From: Deltaproteobacteria bacterium
GTDB lineage: Bacteria; Desulfobacterota; DSM-4660; Desulfatiglandales; Desulfatiglandaceae
Length of the DNA stretch: 8,953 bases
Assembly: GCA_013349725.1 (NCBI GenBank)
Contig: DUZB01000024.1
Span: 9,630-18,582, forward strand
Direction: 5' to 3'
This document shows, in pieces, positions 5,418-8,953 of this stretch; the first letter of the stretch is position 1; every line of letters starts with the position of its first letter. Below the pieces are notes generated by a model. The model was not told the DNA's origin. It worked only from the letters and a program-made list of their open reading frames with translations, and searched no databases. The translations under genes were made by a program, and so were the position numbers.

Positions 5418-6742
5418 TATGCTTTAATTAGGAGCGAGGGAAGCCAGGTGATGCTCTCCGGCCAGACGACGCAGATAATCAGTCCCAGCTCCATGAGTCT
5501 CCAGAAGGGAAAGGCGCCCCAGTAGACATCGGCTGTGGAAATTTCCGGAGGCGCGACGCCCTTGAGATAGAAGAGGGCATAGCCGAAAGGCGGAGTGAGA
5601 AACGAGTCCTGAAGCATGACGGCCATGATGACGATAAACCATATCTTATCAAATCCCAGATCAGCGGCGATAGGAAGGAAAAGGGGAAAACAGATCAGAA
5701 TGATGCCGATCCAGTCAATGAACATCCCCAAGAAAAAGAGAATGACCATCATGATAATGAACATTCCCCACTTTCCAAAGCCCGACTCCAGGATCAATTC
5801 CTGGACCACATCGCCTCCGCCTGACCCCATGAAGACACTGGAAAAACAGCTTGCAGCCACCAGAATGATGATGACCATGGAGGTGGTTCTGGCCGTGTTG
5901 AACACAGCGGAAACCAGACCGGACCAGGTGAATTTTCCGTAAGCCACCGTCATGAGTAATGCCAGAATGGCCCCGACGCCTGCCGCTTCCGTGGGGGTGG
6001 CAACGCCCATGAATATGGATCCGAGGACGCCTATGATCAGGATCATGGGGGGTATCAGTGATTTGGTGACCATCACCGTGATTTCCCATTTCGTGACTGC
6101 TTGCAGTTCCTCTTTGGAGATGGCCGGACCATCCTGGGGTTTGAAATAGCACCGGAGCAGAATATAGACGATATAAAGGCCGGACAGGATAAGTCCGGGA
6201 ACGACCGCGCCGGCAAAGAGCTTGCCCACCGAAACGCTGCCCTGGTCCGCCATGACCACCAGCATGATGCTGGGAGGAATGAGGATGCCAAGGGTGCCGC
6301 CCGCGCAGATGCTTCCGCAGGCAAGTTTCTTGTTGTATCCATATTTGAGGAGCACGGGCATGGCAAGGAGCCCCATGGTGACCACGGATGCCCCGATAAT
6401 TCCGGTACAGGCGCCGAAAAGAGTGGATACCACCACCACCGCAACGGCGATTCCTCCCCGTATGGGACCGAACAGATATCGCATGGTGCTGAAGAGACTT
6501 TCAGCCACGCCCGACTGGTCCAGCAACTGAGCCATGAATATAAAAAGAGGGATGGCCACAAGAATGTAGTTGTCCATGACGCCGAAGGTCTGATTGACGA
6601 ACATGAAAAAACAACTGGGACCCCATCCGAAGTACCCAAAGATGACTGCCAGCCCACCCAAAACGAAGGCCAGGGGATGTCCTAAAAAAAGGCCGATCAG
6701 AAGACCTGCGAACATGCCGACCGCAATGAATTCCGCGCTCAT
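5417..6742 (-). CDS. dctM: TRAP transporter large permease (DctM, mannitol/chloroaromatic type)
   Basis: The ion-driven translocation subunit of a tripartite ATP-independent periplasmic transporter in the inner membrane. It is 441 residues and hydrophobic throughout, consistent with about 12 membrane segments. Diagnostic stretches are GTLGILIPPS at 149-158, ATPTEAAG at 248-255, FIDWIGI at about 341-347 and FLTPPFGYALFYLKGVAPP at 381-399. The last stretch is typical of the FcbT3-like (COG4664) branch annotated as mannitol/chloroaromatic compound permeases. The name describes the subfamily and is not proof of substrate. The start codon overlaps the small permease stop as ATGA (6739-6742), with GGGAGGG four bases upstream inside the preceding gene, so the two permease genes are translationally coupled. 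The gene is complete, with no frameshift. Confidence 0.93.
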   Translation of the reverse strand: MSAEFIAVGMFAGLLIGLFLGHPLAFVLGGLAVIFGYFGWGPSCFFMFVNQTFGVMDNYILVAIPLFIFMAQLLDQSGVAESLFSTMRYLFGPIRGGIAVAVVVVSTLFGACTGIIGASVVTMGLLAMPVLLKYGYNKKLACGSICAGGTLGILIPPSIMLVVMADQGSVSVGKLFAGAVVPGLILSGLYIVYILLRCYFKPQDGPAISKEELQAVTKWEITVMVTKSLIPPMILIIGVLGSIFMGVATPTEAAGVGAILALLMTVAYGKFTWSGLVSAVFNTARTTSMVIIILVAASCFSSVFMGSGGGDVVQELILESGFGKWGMFIIMMVILFFLGMFIDWIGIILICFPLFLPIAADLGFDKIWFIVIMAVMLQDSFLTPPFGYALFYLKGVAPPEISTADVYWGAFPFWRLMELGLIICVVWPESITWLPSLLIKA

Positions 6743-7248
6743 ATTTCCCTCCCCTTTACCGCTTGAAGAAATGCCTTGATCAAATTGGACAATCCCTGGA
6801 TTAACAGCAAGGCAAAGGTGATCGGGATGACCGCCTTGATCTGGGGAACGATGGAGAGTTCGGCGGTTGGGCTCGTTTCATGCATGAGCCAGGACATCTC
6901 GGTGTAGATATATCCCTGATGCAGCATGATGATGCAGAAGGGAAAGAAAAATACCAGGTAGGTGAAACAGTCCAGTATTCCGCGCACTCTCGGGGAAAAT
7001 TTCTGGGAAATAATATCGATGCACACATGGCCCTTGTAAAGGAGTGTATAGGCGGCTACCAGCATGAAGTAAGGGCCGTAAATGTAGTCTGTTATTTCAG
7101 GCGCCCATACATGGGGTCTGTCAAAAAATTTGGTGGAGATGACCTCAAAAACAACCACCGCGGTAAGGGGAATGATAAGCCACACAAATATCCTTCCTGT
7201 CCATTCGCTTATGGTATCAAGGCCTTTCAGAAAAGTCTTAAGCTGCAT
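6739..7248 (-). CDS. dctQ: TRAP transporter small permease (DctQ)
   Basis: The four-helix small membrane subunit that pairs with the large permease in TRAP transporters. From the preferred start it has 169 residues with hydrophobic segments at about 19-37, 53-70, 90-108 and 139-158, and a GHVCIDII motif at 73-80 like the conserved GHVRVDL-type loop of DctQ proteins. The start at 7248 has AGAAAGG about eight bases upstream. An in-frame ATG at 7281 would add 11 residues (MEQQLNRKATS) but has no ribosome site. It ends in the ATGA overlap with dctM. The gap to the binding-protein gene (about 110 bp) carries a hairpin terminator, so its transcription probably depends on read-through. Confidence 0.9.
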   Translation of the reverse strand: MQLKTFLKGLDTISEWTGRIFVWLIIPLTAVVVFEVISTKFFDRPHVWAPEITDYIYGPYFMLVAAYTLLYKGHVCIDIISQKFSPRVRGILDCFTYLVFFFPFCIIMLHQGYIYTEMSWLMHETSPTAELSIVPQIKAVIPITFALLLIQGLSNLIKAFLQAVKGREI

Positions 7249-7315
7249 AGATGTTGCCTTTCTATTGAGTTGTTGTTCCATTCAAGCATGAAAAGGGAAA
7301 AAGGGAGCCGAACAT

Positions 7316-7348
7316 AAAAAAGGCCTTTGGCGCCCTCGCCAAAGGCCT
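7316..7348 (-). terminator. Intrinsic terminator or attenuator after the binding-protein gene
   Basis: On the leftward transcript, ten bases after the binding-protein stop codon, a perfect 12-bp stem (AGGCCTTTGGCG, 7337-7348 with 7321-7332) with a four-base loop is followed by six T residues (7316-7321). This is a textbook rho-independent terminator. Because the two permease genes of the same transporter lie just downstream with no obvious promoter between, partial read-through is likely. That would give more binding protein than permease, a pattern known for binding-protein-dependent transporters. Confidence 0.87.
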
Positions 7349-7357
7349 CTGACTCCG

Positions 7358-8473
7358 TTAATAACCCATTGTTTTGAGTTCAGCCAAGACGCTGTCCACA
7401 TACACGGGCGTTCGGCCGAAACCGAACTCACCGGACATATCCCTCCACTGTTTGTACTGTTTCAGGTATTCCATCTGCGATTTCAGGACCTCGGCATAGG
7501 CCTTCGATTCTTTCGCCTTCATGATGCAGTACTGGCCAGCCAAGGCCTCGATCTTATCCAGATCCTCCTTGGGAAGCACATCTATTTCCGTCCCTGCTTT
7601 CTTAAATTGGTCAATGGCCTTGGCCGAATCGGCTTCATAGAAGGCCAGTGAATCCAGCGAAGCGGCCATGCAGGCATATCTTACTATGGCCTTGTATTCC
7701 TTGGAAAGGGTGCCCCAGGCCTTCAGGTTGATCATGGTGCCCACCTGGGAGGAAGGCTGGAACCAGCAGGGGACGCTCCAGTATTTGGTGATTTCAGCAA
7801 AGCCCATTCCAAAGTCGACACCGGGGCTGCTGAACTCGGCGCCATCCAGTTTTCCGGTCTGTACGGCCAGATAAATTTCCCCGCCGGGCATACTGATGGG
7901 GGAGGCGCCAAGCTGTTGAAGTACCCAGATGGTGGCCCTTGAAGGGGTCCTCAGTTTCAAGCCTTTATAATCAGCGATCGATTTAATGGGCCCGGTCTTT
8001 TCCGAGGTCCGGAAACCGGATTCCATGGGCGTTGCGCCAAGGGAAAAGTAGGTCATTCCGTATTTGCCCCAGAGCTTCTGCATCAGTTCAAGACCTCCGA
8101 ACTGATACATCCAGGTAATGTAGTCCATATTGGTAAAGCCGAAGGGAAAGGACCCGATAAAATCAAAGGCCGGGTCTTTGGTGGCCCAGTAGCTCGGCCA
8201 GTCCCCCGCCATCTCCACGGCGCCTTTGCTGCACGCATCAAAGACTTCAAAAGATTTCATGAGGGCGCCGGCGGGAAACCATTTGATCACGAAATTTCCA
8301 CCCGTCATCTCGCCCACATATTTGATCATCTGTTTTTCGCCGTACCAGAGATTAATCGATTCCGGCCATGTGGTCACCATTTTCCATCTGATTTTCTTGG
8401 CAAAGGCATTGGATCCGATGGTGAGAACGACCGACATGACGCCCAGAATAACCAACAACTTAATTTTTTTCAT
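7358..8473 (-). CDS. dctP: TRAP transporter substrate-binding protein (DctP/TakP-like)
   Basis: The periplasmic solute receptor of the TRAP system. It is 371 residues with a Sec signal peptide: K2-K3-K5, a hydrophobic core to about 20, and an AFA|KK cleavage site after residue 25. The mature part starts IRWKMVTTWPE and has the family landmarks TGGNFVIKWFPAG (57-69), FPFGF (109-113), SIADYKGLKLRTPS (165-178, with Arg175 at the position that usually grips the ligand carboxylate) and the GKLDGAEFSSPGVD region (207-220). This pattern fits the TakP/FcbT1-like (COG4663) receptors, which bind monocarboxylates such as 2-oxo or aromatic acids; the actual ligand is inferred only as an organic acid. The start at 8473 has GGGAGG five bases upstream. 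The in-frame ATG at 8521 would add 16 residues before the signal peptide and is rejected. A terminator hairpin follows. Confidence 0.92.
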   Translation of the reverse strand: MKKIKLLVILGVMSVVLTIGSNAFAKKIRWKMVTTWPESINLWYGEKQMIKYVGEMTGGNFVIKWFPAGALMKSFEVFDACSKGAVEMAGDWPSYWATKDPAFDFIGSFPFGFTNMDYITWMYQFGGLELMQKLWGKYGMTYFSLGATPMESGFRTSEKTGPIKSIADYKGLKLRTPSRATIWVLQQLGASPISMPGGEIYLAVQTGKLDGAEFSSPGVDFGMGFAEITKYWSVPCWFQPSSQVGTMINLKAWGTLSKEYKAIVRYACMAASLDSLAFYEADSAKAIDQFKKAGTEIDVLPKEDLDKIEALAGQYCIMKAKESKAYAEVLKSQMEYLKQYKQWRDMSGEFGFGRTPVYVDSVLAELKTMGY

Positions 8474-8566
8474 CTTTTCCTCCCTTTCAGATTGAAACGA
8501 AACAGTTTTGTGTGAAACCAATTATTGACCGCGTCAGCCTGGATCATCACCCCCTTTCCGACCTGT

Positions 8567-8953
8567 TTATTTCATCGCTTTCTTTTCGGCGTAAGTCAGC
8601 ACCATACCCCCATCAAAAAGGAGGTCTCCCCCCACCAGATACTTTGCGAAACGGGAAAACCCGAACATGAAAAGGTTGGCCACCTCCACAGGCGACATCA
8701 TTTCCTTGATTCTTGAGTCTCCCATCATCACATTTTTTACCACGTCTTCCGGGGTAATCCCTCTCTGTTTTGCCTGGGCCGGAATCTGGTTCAAGGCAAG
8801 GGCTGTTTTTACAAAACCCGTGCTGACGGTGAAAGAGCGGACTTTCCCATCGCCTTCCGCGGAGATGGACTGACTCAAGGCCCTCAATCCAAATTTCATG
8901 ATATTGTAAACCGCTTTGTTCAAGGTGCAGATATGGCTGTGCACGGATGCCAT
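8567..8953 (-). CDS. Short-chain dehydrogenase, 3-hydroxybutyrate-dehydrogenase-like (5' part missing)
   Basis: The C-terminal 128 residues of an SDR enzyme; the frame is open at the right edge, so the Rossmann nucleotide-binding half is outside the window and the Met at the edge is internal. The visible part has MASVHSH just after the expected catalytic serine strand, the YNIMK active-site motif (YxxxK, visible Tyr16 and Lys20), STGFVKTALA in the substrate loop, and the closing LVGGDLLFDGGMVLTY typical of SDRs. The spacing SxH...YxxxK...TG(F/W)VxT resembles D-3-hydroxybutyrate dehydrogenases, so it may oxidise a 3-hydroxy acid with NAD; other hydroxyacyl substrates are possible. It precedes the TRAP genes in the same direction by 93 bp, which suggests but does not prove a shared operon. 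I see no clear promoter or terminator in those 93 bp. Confidence 0.8.
   Translation of the reverse strand: MASVHSHICTLNKAVYNIMKFGLRALSQSISAEGDGKVRSFTVSTGFVKTALALNQIPAQAKQRGITPEDVVKNVMMGDSRIKEMMSPVEVANLFMFGFSRFAKYLVGGDLLFDGGMVLTYAEKKAMK

Noticed and set aside
6101..6685. A 194-codon open frame on the + strand and a similar shadow on the - strand within the large permease gene
   Set aside because: Both overlap dctM in other frames and give histidine-rich or serine-rich translations without domain features.

Overview
The window looks like a chromosomal segment of an anaerobic deltaproteobacterium (Desulfobacterota, for example a sulfate reducer or syntroph). This is an inference from gene content: a LarA-type racemase, a DUF362 iron-sulfur protein, a mannitol/chloroaromatic-type TRAP transporter, an acyl-CoA synthetase and a 3-hydroxybutyrate-dehydrogenase-like SDR. 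Balanced base composition and dispersed short intergenic repeats fit the same picture. No rRNA, tRNA, CRISPR array, phage gene or transposase was found. Two genes run off the window edges.

Left part (1-2762). A truncated larA-family gene reads leftward off the edge and a DUF362/ferredoxin gene reads rightward. The 422-bp gap between them holds a good sigma70-like promoter pointing at the DUF362 gene. Just downstream of it lies a 180-bp non-coding element with 11-bp inverted ends and a 9-bp direct repeat on either side, which are the marks of a small non-autonomous transposable element (MITE-like). Its inner part is two opposed arrays of a hexamer repeat that can fold into a 20-bp hairpin, so the DUF362 mRNA would carry it as a leader. 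A small single-pass membrane protein gene converges on the DUF362 gene and overlaps its 3' end by 41 bp.

Middle (2763-3546). A divergent intergenic region with a bulged hairpin leads into a universal stress protein gene. The convergent gap after it has a heptad repeat array and a hairpin.

Right part (3547-8953, all leftward). In transcription order: an SDR (partial), a TRAP substrate-binding protein, a strong hairpin-plus-T-tract, the TRAP small permease, the TRAP large permease (ATGA overlap with the small permease), an intergenic block with a REP-like palindrome and a second heptad array, and an acyl-CoA synthetase. A reasonable reading is a carboxylic acid uptake and activation module. 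The binding protein captures an organic acid, the DctQM-type permease imports it with an ion gradient, the synthetase makes its CoA thioester, and the SDR handles a hydroxy/keto acid step. The hairpin after the binding-protein gene probably keeps that protein in excess over the membrane subunits. The substrate cannot be read from the sequence.
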